From Campylobacter concisus UNSWCS (GTDB lineage: Bacteria; Campylobacterota; Campylobacteria; Campylobacterales; Campylobacteraceae): a stretch of 64,000 nucleotides of DNA. Shown piece after piece: positions 1-8,234 of this stretch (positions are counted from its first letter, which is position 1; the number at the start of each line of letters is the position of its first letter). Below the pieces are notes generated by a model. That model was not told the DNA's origin and searched no databases. It worked only from the letters and a program-made list of their open reading frames with translations. The stretch is from positions 19,678 to 83,677 of the forward strand of contig NZ_ANNG01000030.1 of assembly GCF_000466685.1 (NCBI RefSeq). The letters are read 5' to 3'. Position numbers and translations under genes: made by a program.

Positions 1-1
1 G

Positions 2-202
2 CTTGAAGAGGTCTTTATGGATAAAAATTCACTCATCATCCGTGGCATAACGCCAACAAAGGATGTCTTTAACCAGCTCTTAGCCTCGCCGCTAAGGTCG
101 ATTTTCACCACGTCAAACACTAGCTTTTATCAGAGCAAAAACGGCTGGTACGGCTTTATAAGCACAAATAAGATTGATAATTCTGAGGGATATAATGAGT
201 AA
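2..202 (+). CDS. C-terminal part of a PilN-like pilus/transformation protein (partial)
   Basis: The reading frame is open to the left edge of the window, so this is probably the end of a longer gene. The visible tail, with a GIT-PTKD segment, a SPLRSIF stretch and NGWYGF near the end, resembles the periplasmic C-terminus of PilN-like proteins of type IV pilus or type II secretion systems. It overlaps the next gene by 8 bp, and that gene has the single-membrane-segment layout of PilO, which supports a PilN/PilO pair used in pilus assembly or DNA uptake. An ATG at 17 preceded by AAGAGG could start a 61-aa protein instead; the sequence to the left would decide. The family call is inference from layout. 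Confidence 0.45.
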   Translation, partial: LEEVFMDKNSLIIRGITPTKDVFNQLLASPLRSIFTTSNTSFYQSKNGWYGFISTNKIDNSEGYNE

Positions 203-731
203 AAAAGATACGAGCTTAGAAAAAATCGACCCAGTAAAGCTTTTACTTTTTATATTTGCTTTTATCATAGTTTGCTTCATTATGATATTTGGCTTTATCG
301 TGCCAAATATAAAAGAATTTAAAAGCCTCTCAAGACAAAACTACTCGCAAACCTCATCATACACGAAGGTAAAAAATGAATTTGAAGCCAAATTTAAAGC
401 ACTTGAAGCGACAAGACAAAAAGACGGCGCTATCATCTTGGCTTATGATACAGCTTTTGATAAGGATAAATTTATAAATTTCGCATCGCAATTTTTTAGC
501 GAAGTGAGCCTTAGCAAGATAGAAGAAGGTGAAAATAACGCAACTGAGAAGTTCTTTAGATACCGCCTAAATGTCACTAGCTCGCTTAAAACCCCGCAAA
601 AATTTTATGACTTTTTAGATGCGCTTAGCAGCTACGATAGCATCATAAAAGCCGAATTTCCTATCGTCATGAAAGGCGAAAACGACAAGATCCACACAAC
701 CTTTAACATAAAAGTTTTTGGGTTAAAGTAA
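195..731 (+). CDS. PilO-like single-pass membrane protein
   Basis: A 178-aa protein with a short cytoplasmic N-terminus, one strongly hydrophobic segment (about residues 13-36) and a soluble periplasmic domain that starts with a coiled-coil-prone stretch. This is the architecture of PilO/GspM-type alignment proteins that link inner-membrane pilus or transformation machinery to the envelope. I chose the ATG at 195, not the one at 174, because GAGGG lies 7 nt upstream and it gives the tight ATGAGTAA overlap with the preceding gene. In Campylobacter such genes belong to the DNA-uptake (Cts) system, but I cannot tell which Cts protein this is. The sequence downstream looks decayed. Confidence 0.55.
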   Translation: MSKKDTSLEKIDPVKLLLFIFAFIIVCFIMIFGFIVPNIKEFKSLSRQNYSQTSSYTKVKNEFEAKFKALEATRQKDGAIILAYDTAFDKDKFINFASQFFSEVSLSKIEEGENNATEKFFRYRLNVTSSLKTPQKFYDFLDALSSYDSIIKAEFPIVMKGENDKIHTTFNIKVFGLK

Positions 732-908
732 CCAAATTTAATAAATTTCTTCGCATCAAATTTAAAACTGCACCGCTTCTTAGCAAATACTTGGATATAA
801 AAAAGCTAGAGCCATCTCTGCTAAGGTGCCAAACAAGCTCTTACACGCAGATGCTGGCACACAAAGCGAGGTTATAAACTATGTAAAGAGCTTCAAACCA
901 CGATCATA
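732..908 (+). pseudogene. Decayed coding remnant, possibly metallo-beta-lactamase-like
   Basis: This 177-bp gap between two plus-strand genes has no intact gene. One frame, open from about 790 to 906, reads with the pattern HADAGTQSEVINYVKSFKP near its end. It loosely resembles the HAD-x-(D/S)E-L-x-x-(I/Y)-(I/V)-K-x-F-x-P segment of RNA-metabolising metallo-beta-lactamase proteins. Other frames are interrupted by stops. It could be a gene remnant left by a deletion that also removed the receiver domain of the downstream regulator. The resemblance is short and weak. Confidence 0.2.
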
Positions 909-1223
909 ATGGCGACAAAAGATATTTTTGAAAGCATGATCAAATTTAAAGAAATTTACGAATACGATATGAAGAGCAAGCAGCTTTTCAAAAATGGTGA
1001 AGAGGTGCAGATGCCAAAAAATGAGGCAAAACTCTTCTTTTTGCTCGTGAGTAATATAGAAAAAGTGGTGAGTTACGAAGTGATAGAAAACTATGTCTGG
1101 AGCGAAAAATCGATGAGCAACGAAGCGCTTAGAATGACTATCAAAAAGATAAGAGCAAAAACTGACGCCGACCTCATCAAAAACATCTCAGGCGTGGGAT
1201 ATAGACTTAGCGGAGCAAATTAA
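909..1223 (+). CDS. Stand-alone OmpR/PhoB-type winged-helix domain (response regulator lacking receiver)
   Basis: A 104-aa protein that consists almost only of the C-terminal effector domain of an OmpR/PhoB response regulator. Typical features are the MPKNEAKLFFLLV entry helix, the recognition-helix region around SNEALRMTIKKIRAK and the terminal ISGVGYRL wing. A normal regulator has about 120 residues of phospho-acceptor receiver domain in front; none is present upstream in any frame. It is therefore a truncated relic or a phosphorylation-independent DNA-binding protein. No strong ribosome binding site precedes the ATG. No histidine kinase gene lies nearby. Confidence 0.6.
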   Translation: MATKDIFESMIKFKEIYEYDMKSKQLFKNGEEVQMPKNEAKLFFLLVSNIEKVVSYEVIENYVWSEKSMSNEALRMTIKKIRAKTDADLIKNISGVGYRLSGAN

Positions 1224-1230
1224 ATTTAAC

Positions 1231-1269
1231 TTTGTGTAGCTTTTATAAATTTAAGCTACACAAATTTTT
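1231..1269. terminator. Bidirectional hairpin terminator
   Basis: A perfect 12-bp inverted repeat, TTTGTGTAGCTT and AAGCTACACAAA, has a 10-nt loop and is followed by five T residues. It lies between two convergent genes, 8 nt after the winged-helix gene and touching the stop codon of the Sel1 lipoprotein gene on the other strand, so it can serve both. Confidence 0.8.
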
Positions 1270-1891
1270 ACTTTTTATCCACGCATTTGCCAAGTTGGCA
1301 GGCTCTTTTGTAAAGTGCATCTGCCTTTGTTTCATCACCGCTTAGCTTTGCAAGCAAGAAGCACGACTGAGCATACTCAAGCTCACAGCTCTTTGCCAAA
1401 AGCTTTAAAACCCTAGCCTCAGCCTTGTTTCTATCTATCTTATGAGTTTTTAAATTTTCGCTTTCGATGTAGGATTTTAGACCCATAGCCTCGTTGTAGC
1501 AGCCAACGCCGTCGCCACTGTCGCAAGCTAGTTTATAAAGCTTTAGAGCCTTTTCGATATCTTTTTGCTCATCAACTAGCCCTTGCTCATAAATTTGACC
1601 TAAATTTGAGCACGCCGTTGCAAGCCCAGAGTTGCACGCCTTTTCGTAGTAGCCTTTTGCCTTTACGAAGTCCCTTTCGTTACTAAAATTTACAGCTAGG
1701 TTGTTGCAGTCGATGCTATTTCCGTTCTCGCAGTTTTGCACCATCTTCTCTTTTTCAAGCTCAAGACGCTCCGCCCTAACCTCCTCATCACTTTGCCAAA
1801 AGCCAAAGCTCACCATCTTTTGCCACGACCAGCAGCCACTTAGCATAAAGCTAGCAGCTACGATAAGCCCAAAATTTAAAACTTTTTTCAC
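1268..1891 (-). CDS. Cysteine-rich Sel1-repeat lipoprotein
   Basis: A 207-aa protein starting at GTG with AGGA upstream. The first 20 residues are a lipoprotein signal ending in the lipobox LSGC, so Cys20 would be lipidated and the protein anchored in the envelope. The mature part holds Sel1-like (TPR-type) helical repeats, for example around CNSGLATACSNLGQIYEQG, with paired cysteines spaced C-x7-C as in the Helicobacter Hcp proteins, whose cysteine pairs form disulfides within each repeat. Family members act as protein-interaction scaffolds or bind peptidoglycan-related ligands; the partner here is unknown. It follows a second lipoprotein of the same type with a 12-nt gap, probably in one operon. 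Confidence 0.75.
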   Translation of the reverse strand: MKKVLNFGLIVAASFMLSGCWSWQKMVSFGFWQSDEEVRAERLELEKEKMVQNCENGNSIDCNNLAVNFSNERDFVKAKGYYEKACNSGLATACSNLGQIYEQGLVDEQKDIEKALKLYKLACDSGDGVGCYNEAMGLKSYIESENLKTHKIDRNKAEARVLKLLAKSCELEYAQSCFLLAKLSGDETKADALYKRACQLGKCVDKK

Positions 1892-1903
1892 TTATTTTCC
1901 TAC

Positions 1904-2563
1904 TCACATGCCAAGCTTTGCGCCAAGTCTTTTCATCTGTGGGCATGCCTTGTTTAGACCACGAAAGCAAGCGACTTTATAAATCCCATAAGCTCTCTTT
2001 TCGTCCTTGTTCATACCAAGACCTAGCTCATACATCGCGCCGATATTTGCGCAGCTTGGCAGATCCCCAGCGTTGCAAGCGTTTGTGTAGGCTTCCATCG
2101 CTAAATAGTAGTCTTGTTTTACGATCTCGCCCTTGCGGTAGGCGTTGCCTAGGTGGTAGCAAGCTTGCACACCGCCACTGTTGCAGCTATCTTTGTAAAT
2201 TTCGACCGCTTTTTTTGGATCTTTTTTCACGCCAAGGCCGTTTTCATAGAGCATGCCAAGGTTTGAGCAAGCAAGCTGCACCTTCGCATCGCAAGCCTTT
2301 TTGTAGTTTGCGTAGGCATTGTCATACTCTTTCATAAGCTCAAAATTTACGCCCAAGTCGTTGCACGCTTCAGCATCGCCGCTTTCGCACTTTGGTGTTA
2401 AAAGATCGATAGCATTTTTAGAAATTTGCTCTTTGTTTTGCACCACCTTTTCGTCCTTTGGCTGTTGCCATGAGTCATCTTGCTTTGGCGTCTCTCCAAT
2501 GCCAATCACGTTTAAGCAGCCTGTGAAAAATAGAGCAGTTAAAAGTAGTAGATATTTTTTCAT
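1904..2563 (-). CDS. Cysteine-rich Sel1-repeat lipoprotein (Hcp-like)
   Basis: The ATG at 2563 is chosen because AAGGA precedes it and it places a clean signal peptide at the N-terminus; an in-frame upstream ATG at 2596 would add 11 polar residues inside the preceding gene. The 219-aa product has the lipobox FTGC (Cys16) followed by about five Sel1-like repeats. Each repeat carries a C-x7-C pair (CESGDAEAC, CDAKVQLAC, CNSGGVQAC, CNAGDLPSC, CFRGLNKAC). Such regular cysteine pairing is characteristic of Hcp-like proteins that fold with disulfides in the periplasm. Function is unproven. The gene starts 10 nt after the RclA-like gene, so the two are probably cotranscribed. Confidence 0.78.
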   Translation of the reverse strand: MKKYLLLLTALFFTGCLNVIGIGETPKQDDSWQQPKDEKVVQNKEQISKNAIDLLTPKCESGDAEACNDLGVNFELMKEYDNAYANYKKACDAKVQLACSNLGMLYENGLGVKKDPKKAVEIYKDSCNSGGVQACYHLGNAYRKGEIVKQDYYLAMEAYTNACNAGDLPSCANIGAMYELGLGMNKDEKRAYGIYKVACFRGLNKACPQMKRLGAKLGM

Positions 2564-2573
2564 TTTTGTCCTT

Positions 2574-3914
2574 TTAGTATTGTCCAAACAAGTCATTTAG
2601 GGCTTCGCTGATGCTTGGATGAGTGAAAATTTGGTTTTTAAAGAAATTTGCATCTGCTTTTAAATTCATAGCGATCGCGATCTCATTTATGATCTCATTT
2701 GCGTAGATGCAGTGAAAGCTAGCCCCCAAAATTTCGCCGCTGCTTGCTTCAACGATCGCTTTTAGCATGCCCACATCGTGATTTAGCACCTTTGCTCCTG
2801 GCACTGCTGCCATGCTAAGCTTTAGTTCTTTGAAATTTAGCCCAAGCTTGCTAGCTTCTTTTGCATTTACGCCAACTCTTGCTAGCGGAGTGTCGGTAAA
2901 TAGCACGTTTGCATGGATGCTTCTGTTTTGTGTGGTGCGCTTTTTATCGCCAAAAATTTGCGAGAAAACTATCCTAAAATCATCCAAACTAGTGTAGGTA
3001 AAAAGCTCTCCGCCGCGCACATCGCCAACTGCGTAGATGTTTGACACATTTGTTTGAAGGCGCTCATTTGTCTTTATAAAGCCTTTTTCATTTAGCTCAA
3101 CACCAGCTGCTTTTAAATTTAGATCATCTAAATTTGCCACTCTACCAAGCGCTACTAAGAACGCATCTGCCTTAATGAGCCTATCTTCACCGTCTTGTTT
3201 GAAATTTAACGCATTATCTTTTAGGCTCTCTATCTCGCAGCCCTCTAAAATTTCGACGCCTTGCACGTTTAACGCATCTTTTACGCTTTTAGCGATATCT
3301 TCATCTTCGTTTTTTAGCAGTTTTGAGCGTCCAACGATGGTCACTTTTGAGCCAAAATTTGCAAACATCGATGCAAACTCTATGCCGATAAATCCGCTAC
3401 CAACGATGACAAGATGCTTTGGCATAGTTTTTAGATCGAGCAAGGTTTTACTTGAAAAGACGTTTGAGTTTGTTATCTCAAATGGCGCATACGCCTCTTT
3501 TGAGCCAGTATTTATGATGATAAACTCGCCTTCAACGACTTTTTGCTCGCCACTTGAGGTTGTAACTAGGACGCTATTTTTATCTTTAAACGAGCCAACG
3601 CCATCGATCACGTCGATATTTTCTTTATCATTTAGCATCGCATAGTTTTTAGAATTTAAAGCTGAGATTAGCTTATTTTTGTTTTCGATGCTAAGCGTGT
3701 AATACTCGTTTTCAACGCTATTGTCTGCATATATCGCCTCTTTTGCAGCTGTGATTAGACGTTTTGTCGGTATGCAGCCCACGTTTATGCAAGTGCCTCC
3801 ATACATCTTCGGCGATCTCTCGATTAGCGCGACTTTTTTGCCAAGCGCAGCAGCCTTTACAGCTAGCGTCTTGCCAGCCTTACCAAATCCAATAATAACT
3901 ATGTCATATTTCAT
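2574..3914 (-). CDS. rclA: RclA-like FAD-dependent disulfide oxidoreductase
   Basis: A 446-aa flavoprotein of the pyridine nucleotide-disulfide oxidoreductase family. Visible are the FAD motif GFGKAG (residues 9-14), the redox pair in CINVGCIPTK (Cys42 and Cys47), an NAD(P)H-binding GSGFIGIEFASMF segment near 172, and the AVGD second FAD motif. The wording around the active site and the C-terminal HPSISEALNDLF are closest to E. coli RclA, a cytoplasmic copper(II) reductase needed for resistance to hypochlorous acid and other reactive chlorine species. Dihydrolipoamide dehydrogenase is less likely because no 2-oxoacid dehydrogenase genes are present. It overlaps the upstream small gene by 4 bp. 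The exact substrate is inference. Confidence 0.75.
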   Translation of the reverse strand: MKYDIVIIGFGKAGKTLAVKAAALGKKVALIERSPKMYGGTCINVGCIPTKRLITAAKEAIYADNSVENEYYTLSIENKNKLISALNSKNYAMLNDKENIDVIDGVGSFKDKNSVLVTTSSGEQKVVEGEFIIINTGSKEAYAPFEITNSNVFSSKTLLDLKTMPKHLVIVGSGFIGIEFASMFANFGSKVTIVGRSKLLKNEDEDIAKSVKDALNVQGVEILEGCEIESLKDNALNFKQDGEDRLIKADAFLVALGRVANLDDLNLKAAGVELNEKGFIKTNERLQTNVSNIYAVGDVRGGELFTYTSLDDFRIVFSQIFGDKKRTTQNRSIHANVLFTDTPLARVGVNAKEASKLGLNFKELKLSMAAVPGAKVLNHDVGMLKAIVEASSGEILGASFHCIYANEIINEIAIAMNLKADANFFKNQIFTHPSISEALNDLFGQY

Positions 3915-4228
3915 TTAATTTTTCCCATTATGTAGTATGTAGTTTCGTTTATCTTTTTGATATCCATTTTGTATTTATTTGCCCAGCTTTTGATGATCTC
4001 ATCAACACGCTCTTTTATCTCTTTGACGGTTGCAACGTTTTTTATCTTTAGCCTATCCTCACTCCCGCTCATCGCTACAAAGCAAAGGTGCGGCTTTAGA
4101 TGATCGTTTAGCTCGATCACACTCTTTGGCAAAAGGCCGTCAGTGTTATTTAAAATTCTACGCATATGCTCAGTGGTCGTTTCATCTATGTTGTAGCCAA
4201 GCTGTGTCAAAAGTGCGTTATGATCCAT
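3911..4228 (-). CDS. Conserved small protein of unknown function
   Basis: A 105-aa soluble protein with no signal peptide or membrane segment and no family I recognise. It is mixed charged and probably alpha/beta; the C-terminal half (ATVKEIKERVDEIIKSWANK) looks helical. The ATGA overlap with the RclA-like gene points to translational coupling and perhaps a related job in redox stress. It is the first gene of the minus-strand unit RclA-like/Sel1/Sel1, and a TATAAT box lies about 30 nt upstream. Confidence 0.6.
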   Translation of the reverse strand: MDHNALLTQLGYNIDETTTEHMRRILNNTDGLLPKSVIELNDHLKPHLCFVAMSGSEDRLKIKNVATVKEIKERVDEIIKSWANKYKMDIKKINETTYYIMGKIK

Positions 4229-4257
4229 ATCGTTCCTTTTTGCTTAAATTTGCGATC

Positions 4258-4282
4258 ATTATAAGATAAAATTCGATAAAAT
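4258..4282. promoter_or_regulatory. Divergent promoter region
   Basis: The 77-bp gap between two divergent genes carries a minus-strand -10 box TATAAT (4258-4263) for the small gene/RclA unit. It also has two plus-strand TAAAAT boxes (4267-4272 and 4277-4282) in the tandem GATAAAATTCGATAAAATC for the Sel1 lipoprotein. The boxes nearly touch, so the two transcription units may be co-controlled. Confidence 0.55.
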
Positions 4283-4305
4283 CGCCTAAATTTTCAAGGA
4301 CAAAT

Positions 4306-4857
4306 ATGAAAAAATTTATCATTTTTCTATTTAGCATTTTGCTATTTTGGGGCTGTTCAGCAGAGCAAATTTCGCAAAATTTAGGTCTTAGCGAGCCACC
4401 ACTTGATCCTGAAGTAGAGCAGATAGCAGACGCCATCTATCTATATAATGAAGGCAACTACCCAAAAGCTTGCAAGAGATTTTATGACTACGCAAAAGAT
4501 GGCAACGTCCTAGCCATGCAGCAAACTGGCGTTTGTTTTCGTGACGGCAAAGGCTTTAGCAAGGATATCTTAAGGGCACTTTTTTGGTTTGAGACAGCTG
4601 GCAGATACGGCAACATAGACGGACTAAGAAGCGCTGGATATATCTACGAGTACGGCCTTGGGGTCAATAAAAATTTAGAAAAAGCGATATATTTTTATGA
4701 AAAAGCAACTAGCCTTGGCTCAAGCGAGGCTAGCTATGATCTAGGGCTTATCTACCTAGGCAAAAATGACTATAAAAAAGCTAGAATTTATCTTGATGAG
4801 GCTTGCTACCATGGCAAAGAAGAAGCTTGCACGAAGCTAAAAGAGATGAAATTTTAG
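4306..4857 (+). CDS. Sel1-repeat lipoprotein
   Basis: A 183-aa protein with a 16-residue signal and the lipobox FWGC (Cys17), preceded by AAGGA. The mature part has about four Sel1-like repeats recognisable by the A-x2-Q-x-G-x-C/L and Y-E-x-G-L-G-V patterns (ALFWFETAGRYGNIDGLRSA, then YEYGLGVNKNLEKAIYFYEK). Unlike the two minus-strand paralogues it has only one clear C-x7-C pair, at the C-terminus (CYHGKEEAC). It is a monocistronic unit ended by a hairpin that contains its own stop codon. Likely an envelope protein-interaction scaffold; the ligand is unknown. Confidence 0.75.
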   Translation: MKKFIIFLFSILLFWGCSAEQISQNLGLSEPPLDPEVEQIADAIYLYNEGNYPKACKRFYDYAKDGNVLAMQQTGVCFRDGKGFSKDILRALFWFETAGRYGNIDGLRSAGYIYEYGLGVNKNLEKAIYFYEKATSLGSSEASYDLGLIYLGKNDYKKARIYLDEACYHGKEEACTKLKEMKF

Positions 4858-4870
4858 CTCTCATCTCTTT
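4840..4870. terminator. Bidirectional hairpin overlapping a stop codon
   Basis: AAAGAGATGA (4840-4849) pairs perfectly with TCATCTCTTT (4861-4870). The stop codon of the Sel1 gene lies in the 11-nt loop, so the last codons form part of the stem. It separates convergent genes; the U-tracts are short on both strands, so the strength is uncertain. Confidence 0.6.
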
Positions 4871-4878
4871 AAAATTTA

Positions 4879-5979
4879 CTACACCTCAGCCTTTTGAGCG
4901 ATCAAAACGCCCTCTATCATCTTTTTGATATCACCATCAAGTATCGCGTCAGTTTGTGAAAATGCCTCGCCGCTGCGGTTGTCTTTTACTTGCTGATACG
5001 GGAAAAGCACATATGATCTTATCTGATGACCCCAGCCGATCTCGCTCTTTTCGACGCTGTTGCTCGCCTCTTGCTGCTTCATCAGCTCAAGCTCGTAAAG
5101 ACGCGACTTTAGCATCTTCATCGCTGTGGCTCTGTTTTTGTGCTGGCTGCGGTCGTTTTGGCACTGCACGACGATGCCAGTTGGTATATGCGTGATGCGG
5201 ATGGCTGACTCGGTCTTATTTACGTGCTGACCGCCTGCTCCACTAGCCCTATAAGTGTCTATCTTTAGATCTTTCTCTTCGATCTCGATCTCTATATCAT
5301 CATCTACTTCAGGGCTTACCATAACACTAGAAAAGCTCGTGTGGCGGCGTCCTGCGCTATCAAATGGGCTTGTGCGAACGAGCCTGTGGATGCCATTTTC
5401 TGCTTTGAAATATCCATAAGCATTTTCGCCTTTTACGATAAAGCTCACATCCTTTAGTCCCGCCTCTTCGCCCTCTTGAAAGTCTAAAGTCTCAACCTTA
5501 AAGCCCTCACGCTCGCAAAATCTAAGATACATCCTATAAAGCATGCTCGCCCAGTCATTACTCTCAGTGCCGCCAGCTCCAGGGTGTATCGATACGATCG
5601 CGTTTTTGCCGTCATCCTCGCCACTTAAAAGCATAGAAATTTCTAAATTTACTATCTTTTCATCTAAATTTTTAGCATCTTCAAAGAGAGAATTTATAGT
5701 CTCCTCGTCATTTTCAGAATTTGCTAGCTCAAAAAGCTCCTTTGCGTCGCTAACTGCTTGATGAGCATCACTAAATTTAGCAAGCATATTTGAAATTTTT
5801 GTCTTTTCTTTATTTAGCGCCCCAGCTTTAGCGATATCTTGCCAAAAGTCAGGGTCTTGCTCGGTCGCCTCAATCTCTTTTAGCCTAGCCTTTATCTCGT
5901 CAGGCTTTACGATAGAGCCTATGTTTTCAACTTTTGTTTGTAGCTTCTTTAAAAGCTCGTTGTATTCGTAACTATCCAA
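4879..5979 (-). CDS. prfB: Peptide chain release factor 2
   Basis: RF2 recognises UGA and UAA stop codons and triggers peptide release in the ribosome. Visible are the stop-codon recognition tripeptide SPF in [15 protein letters not shown] (about residue 205) and the universally conserved GGQ in [15 protein letters not shown] (about 250), whose glutamine is the methylated catalytic residue. The frame is continuous, so the autoregulatory +1 frameshift of many RF2 genes is absent. I chose the TTG at 5979: it has GGAG 6 nt upstream and the product then begins like other epsilonproteobacterial RF2 proteins (M-D-x-Y-x-Y). The in-frame ATG at 5991 has no Shine-Dalgarno sequence and sits only about 12 nt from the -10 box. 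Confidence 0.93.
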   Translation of the reverse strand: MDSYEYNELLKKLQTKVENIGSIVKPDEIKARLKEIEATEQDPDFWQDIAKAGALNKEKTKISNMLAKFSDAHQAVSDAKELFELANSENDEETINSLFEDAKNLDEKIVNLEISMLLSGEDDGKNAIVSIHPGAGGTESNDWASMLYRMYLRFCEREGFKVETLDFQEGEEAGLKDVSFIVKGENAYGYFKAENGIHRLVRTSPFDSAGRRHTSFSSVMVSPEVDDDIEIEIEEKDLKIDTYRASGAGGQHVNKTESAIRITHIPTGIVVQCQNDRSQHKNRATAMKMLKSRLYELELMKQQEASNSVEKSEIGWGHQIRSYVLFPYQQVKDNRSGEAFSQTDAILDGDIKKMIEGVLIAQKAEV

Positions 5980-6002
5980 GTTTTTCTCCATAAATTTTTG
6001 CC

Positions 6003-6017
6003 GATTTTAGCCAAAAG
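6003..6017 (-). promoter_or_regulatory. Extended -10 promoter for prfB
   Basis: On the minus strand this reads CTTTTGGCTAAAATC, with -10 box TAAAAT and the G-C extension typical of Campylobacter housekeeping promoters. Nearly the same word recurs in front of several other genes in this window. Confidence 0.65.
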
Positions 6018-6060
6018 TTGCTTACATTTTTAAATTTACGCCCTTTTAATCCTTTTTTGT

Positions 6061-6066
6061 TACAAT
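6061..6066 (+). promoter_or_regulatory. -10 box for panC-rimO-tilS
   Basis: TACAAT preceded by a T-run and TGT (TTTTTTGTTACAATGCC), 33 nt before the panC start. No -35 box is evident, as usual in Campylobacter. Confidence 0.6.
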
Positions 6067-6099
6067 GCCAAGTTAAAATTTAGATAAAAAGAGTCAAAT

Positions 6100-6921
6100 A
6101 TGCAGATCATAAGAACTATAAAAGAGCTTGAAAATTTTGTCCAAAATGCAAGTGGTAAGATCGGTTTTGTGCCGACAATGGGCGCACTTCACGACGGACA
6201 CGTTAGCCTCATCAAAAAATGTGTGAGCCAAAATGAGACAAGCATCGTCTCAACTTTTGTAAATCCAACTCAATTTCTACCAGGCGAGGATCTGGACAAA
6301 TACCCAAGAAAAGAGCAAAGCGACATCCAAATTTGCGAGCAAAACGGCGTTAGCGCTATCTTTATACCAGATGCTAACGAGCTTTACTTTGAAGATGAGC
6401 CGCTCATCGTCGCTCCAAAGAAGCTTTCGACCATCTTAGAGGGCAAAACTAGACCTGGTCACTTTGATGGCGTCTTAAGAGTGCTAAACAAGCTATTTCG
6501 CCTAACTCGTGCAAATAGCGTCTATATGGGCAAAAAAGACACCCAACAGCTCATCATCGTGCAAAATATGATAAAGACATTTTTCTTAAACATCGAGCTG
6601 GTAGCTTGCGATATCGTTAGAGAGCCAGACGGCCTAGCACTTTCAAGCAGAAACATCTACATCTGCGACGAAGATAAGTGCAACGCGCTAAGGCTTTCAA
6701 GATCACTAAATAAAGCGCTAAATTTGATCCAAAACGGCGAAGAAGACGCAAGCGAGATCAAGGCAAATATGCTAGAAGTTTTAGAGCCTTTAAAGGTTGA
6801 TTACGTCGCGGTTACGGATAGAAATTTAAATGAAATTTCAAAGGTAGAAAAAGGCAATACAATAATCTTAGTAGCCGCCTATGTTGGCAAAACTAGGCTA
6901 ATAGACAACATCTGGATCTAA
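6100..6921 (+). CDS. panC: Pantothenate synthetase
   Basis: Joins pantoate and beta-alanine, using ATP through a pantoyl-adenylate, in the cytoplasmic route to pantothenate and coenzyme A. The 273-aa length fits the family. The nucleotidyltransferase signature is at residues 23-34 ([16 protein letters not shown] is the HIGH-type motif), followed by the pantoate-binding FVNPTQF segment, GHFDGV near residue 120 and the KMSKS-equivalent loop with SSRN near 185. It heads a tight operon: rimO begins 2 nt after it. panB and panD are not in the window. Confidence 0.95.
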   Translation: MQIIRTIKELENFVQNASGKIGFVPTMGALHDGHVSLIKKCVSQNETSIVSTFVNPTQFLPGEDLDKYPRKEQSDIQICEQNGVSAIFIPDANELYFEDEPLIVAPKKLSTILEGKTRPGHFDGVLRVLNKLFRLTRANSVYMGKKDTQQLIIVQNMIKTFFLNIELVACDIVREPDGLALSSRNIYICDEDKCNALRLSRSLNKALNLIQNGEEDASEIKANMLEVLEPLKVDYVAVTDRNLNEISKVEKGNTIILVAAYVGKTRLIDNIWI

Positions 6922-6923
6922 AA

Positions 6924-8234
6924 ATGCCAAAACTTCATCTTATCTCGCTTGGTTGTAATAAAAATTTAGTTGATTCAGAGATCATGCTAGGGCGCTTGCA
7001 AAACTACGATATCACGGACGATATCAGCGACGCCGACGTCATCATCGTAAATACCTGCGGCTTTATCAAATCCGCCAAAGAAGAGAGCATCCAAACCATA
7101 CTTGAGATGCACGAAGCTCGTAAAAATGGCTCTTTGCTGGTAGTGACTGGCTGTCTTATGCAACGCTACAAAGATGAACTTATAAAAGAGCTACCAGAGG
7201 TCGATCTCTTTACTGGCGTGGCGGATTATGACAAGATCGACGAGATCATCTTGAAAAAGCAAAATTTATTTAGTCCGCAGACTTATCTGCAAGCAAACGA
7301 AGAGCGTGTGATAACTGGCTCAAACTACCACGCCTACATCAAAATTTCAGAGGGCTGTAACCAAAAATGCAGCTTTTGCGCGATACCGACATTTAAGGGC
7401 AAGCTAAAATCACGCTCGCTTGAAAACATCGTAAATGAAGTTAAAAATTTAGTCAAAAAAAGCTACTACGACTTTAGCTTTTTATCCCAAGACTCAAGCT
7501 CATATATGCGCGATCATGGCGTTAGCGACGGGCTAATAAATTTAATAGACGAGATAGAAAAGATAGAAGGCGTAAGGAGTGCTAGGATACTTTATCTTTA
7601 CCCAAGCACGACCAGCAAGGAGCTCATTTCGCGCATCATCGCTTCGCCTATCTTTCACAACTACTTTGACATGCCTATCCAGCACATCAGCGAAAATATG
7701 CTAAAGATAATGAAGCGCGGAAGTGGCGCTAAAAAGATAAAAGAGCTTTTAAATTTGATGAGAAATGCCGAGAATTCGTTTTTACGAACTGGCGTCATCG
7801 TGGGACATCCAGGCGAGAGCGAGGAGGATTTTGAGGAGCTTTGCGAGTTTTTAGAAGAGTTTAAATTTGATAGAATTTCCGCCTTTGCCTACTCAAAAGA
7901 AGAAGACACAGCCTCTTTTGAAATGGAGCAAATCCCAGCTAAGATCATCTCAAAAAGGCTAAGCAAGATAGAAAAGATCACCAAAAAAGCGATAAATGAG
8001 AGCTTGCAAAAAGAGCTTGGCAAGCAAATTTACGCATCGCTTGAGGGCATTAGCAGCGAGGGCGAGATGTTTTACGCTGCCAAAAAAGATATCTGGGACA
8101 AAGATATAGACGGCGAAATTTTGATCAATGAAAGCGACGTAAAAGAGCTTGAGATCGGCTCGCTCTACCTTTGCGAGGTTAGTGATGTGGTTGATCAAAA
8201 ACTAGTCGCCACCATCGTCAAAAAAGCAAAATGA
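6924..8234 (+). CDS. rimO: Ribosomal protein S12 methylthiotransferase
   Basis: A 436-aa radical-SAM enzyme that methylthiolates an aspartate of ribosomal protein S12. It has the three N-terminal cluster cysteines (SLGCNKN, VNTCGF, VTGCLMQ) of the UPF0004 domain, the radical-SAM motif CNQKCSFC at about residue 149, and a C-terminal TRAM domain of RNA-binding type. [13 protein letters not shown] at the N-terminus and [11 protein letters not shown] after the cluster distinguish RimO from the tRNA enzyme MiaB. It overlaps tilS by 4 bp (ATGA), so the two are translationally coupled. Confidence 0.93.
   Translation: MPKLHLISLGCNKNLVDSEIMLGRLQNYDITDDISDADVIIVNTCGFIKSAKEESIQTILEMHEARKNGSLLVVTGCLMQRYKDELIKELPEVDLFTGVADYDKIDEIILKKQNLFSPQTYLQANEERVITGSNYHAYIKISEGCNQKCSFCAIPTFKGKLKSRSLENIVNEVKNLVKKSYYDFSFLSQDSSSYMRDHGVSDGLINLIDEIEKIEGVRSARILYLYPSTTSKELISRIIASPIFHNYFDMPIQHISENMLKIMKRGSGAKKIKELLNLMRNAENSFLRTGVIVGHPGESEEDFEELCEFLEEFKFDRISAFAYSKEEDTASFEMEQIPAKIISKRLSKIEKITKKAINESLQKELGKQIYASLEGISSEGEMFYAAKKDIWDKDIDGEILINESDVKELEIGSLYLCEVSDVVDQKLVATIVKKAK

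Noticed and set aside
1918..2600. Plus-strand frames within the minus-strand Sel1 gene
   Set aside because: They are shadows of the cysteine-rich repeats; no start signals or recognisable domains.
4218..4436. 72-codon minus-strand frame covering the Sel1 lipoprotein start
   Set aside because: It is antisense to a well-supported lipoprotein signal peptide and to the divergent promoter region.
4879..5991. Programmed +1 frameshift in prfB
   Set aside because: The reading frame is continuous from start to stop, with no in-frame UGA near the N-terminus.
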